Shown: positions 18,501 to 18,777 of the stretch, piece by piece
Layout of the letters: every line of letters begins with the position of its first letter
How positions within the stretch are numbered: position 1 is the first letter of the stretch
Source of the DNA: Rhizophlyctis rosea
Taxonomy: Eukaryota > Chytridiomycota > Chytridiomycetes > Rhizophlyctidales > Rhizophlyctidaceae
NCBI GenBank assembly: GCA_027596075.1
Contig: JADGJC010000513.1
Location: forward strand, 2,645 to 21,421
Reading direction: 5' to 3'
DNA: 18,777 nt
Notes under the pieces: model-generated
What the model was told of the DNA's origin: nothing
What the model saw: the letters and a program-made list of their open reading frames with translations, nothing else
The model's database searches: none
Translations under genes and position numbers: made by a program

Positions 18501-18729
18501 ACTTCGCTGAGCTCGGTTGCTGTGCGATGAGATGCTTGGCCCTTGAAATTGGTCTACCTCTTTTTCTCTCCTTCCTCATTCATACCATTTGTGAGAGTTG
18601 TGGCTCGCATTTGCCCCAATCGCAGTCCCTACTCCACTTCTGGCAAGTCCTTCTTGTCATGCTTGACGGACTGGTCCTTTGATGAAAAGATGGGCAGGAT
18701 GCAGTGGAATGATCCTTTTAGGGGCGGCT
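15561..18729. other. Gene-poor stretch, nothing identified
   Basis: About 3.2 kb with many short overlapping ORFs on both strands, the longest about 130 residues, none with a recognisable domain, consistent composition or plausible intron structure. I looked for reverse transcriptase, integrase, transposase and dioxygenase motifs and for tRNA B-box patterns and found none convincing. It may be decayed repeat DNA. Confidence 0.35.
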
Positions 18730-18748
18730 GGGGGGGGGGGGGGGGGGG
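18730..18748. repeat. 19-nt poly-G homopolymer
   Basis: An uninterrupted run of 19 G, flanked by GGCT on the left and CCTATTGGG on the right, 29 bases from the window end. Such runs are prone to sequencing-length errors, so the exact count should not be trusted. Confidence 0.9.
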
Positions 18749-18777
18749 CCTATTGGGTCAGGGAGCCCGGAGACCAC

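Overview
The window looks like nuclear DNA of a filamentous fungus, most likely a mushroom-forming basidiomycete (Agaricomycetes). The support is one clear multi-intron gene with short introns (56-87 nt, GT...AG), fungal-type mRNA guanylyltransferase motifs, long gene-poor stretches, and decayed coding repeats, one stretch of which resembles from memory a multi-copy agaricomycete protein family. The class-level assignment is inference; 'fungus' is well supported.

Left edge (1-1437, minus strand): the 5' part of a gene that runs off the window. Removing two introns gives an open protein of at least 341 residues. Its pattern resembles the N-terminal domain of the replication-initiation factor Treslin/TICRR (metazoan counterpart of fungal Sld3). 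The first, unusually long intron holds a compact array of GC-rich mini-hairpins built on the 7-mer GCTNYGC, with weaker related modules near 2431-2614.

Middle (about 1.5-12.9 kb): no intact gene can be defended. The plus strand at about 3.0-7.65 kb carries three partial copies, and the end of a fourth, of one decayed coding family in direct orientation. At 8.15-8.8 kb is a TTCGTTG-rich tract containing a diverged duplication. An interrupted inverted repeat lies at 12254-12394. A few unidentified ORFs are listed with low confidence.

Right (12.9-15.2 kb): a cluster of CCAGCGGTGG-type palindromes lies about 0.4 kb upstream of the one confidently identified gene. That gene is the mRNA capping guanylyltransferase (CEG1 orthologue, 359 aa, 8 exons, plus strand, 13691-15235). 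The remaining 3.5 kb shows no recognisable gene and ends near a 19-nt poly-G run.

The two recognised genes have separate housekeeping roles (DNA replication licensing/firing, mRNA 5' capping), with no sign of an operon-like or pathway cluster. The most noteworthy items are the Treslin-like gene, the hairpin array inside its intron, and the decayed tandem family.
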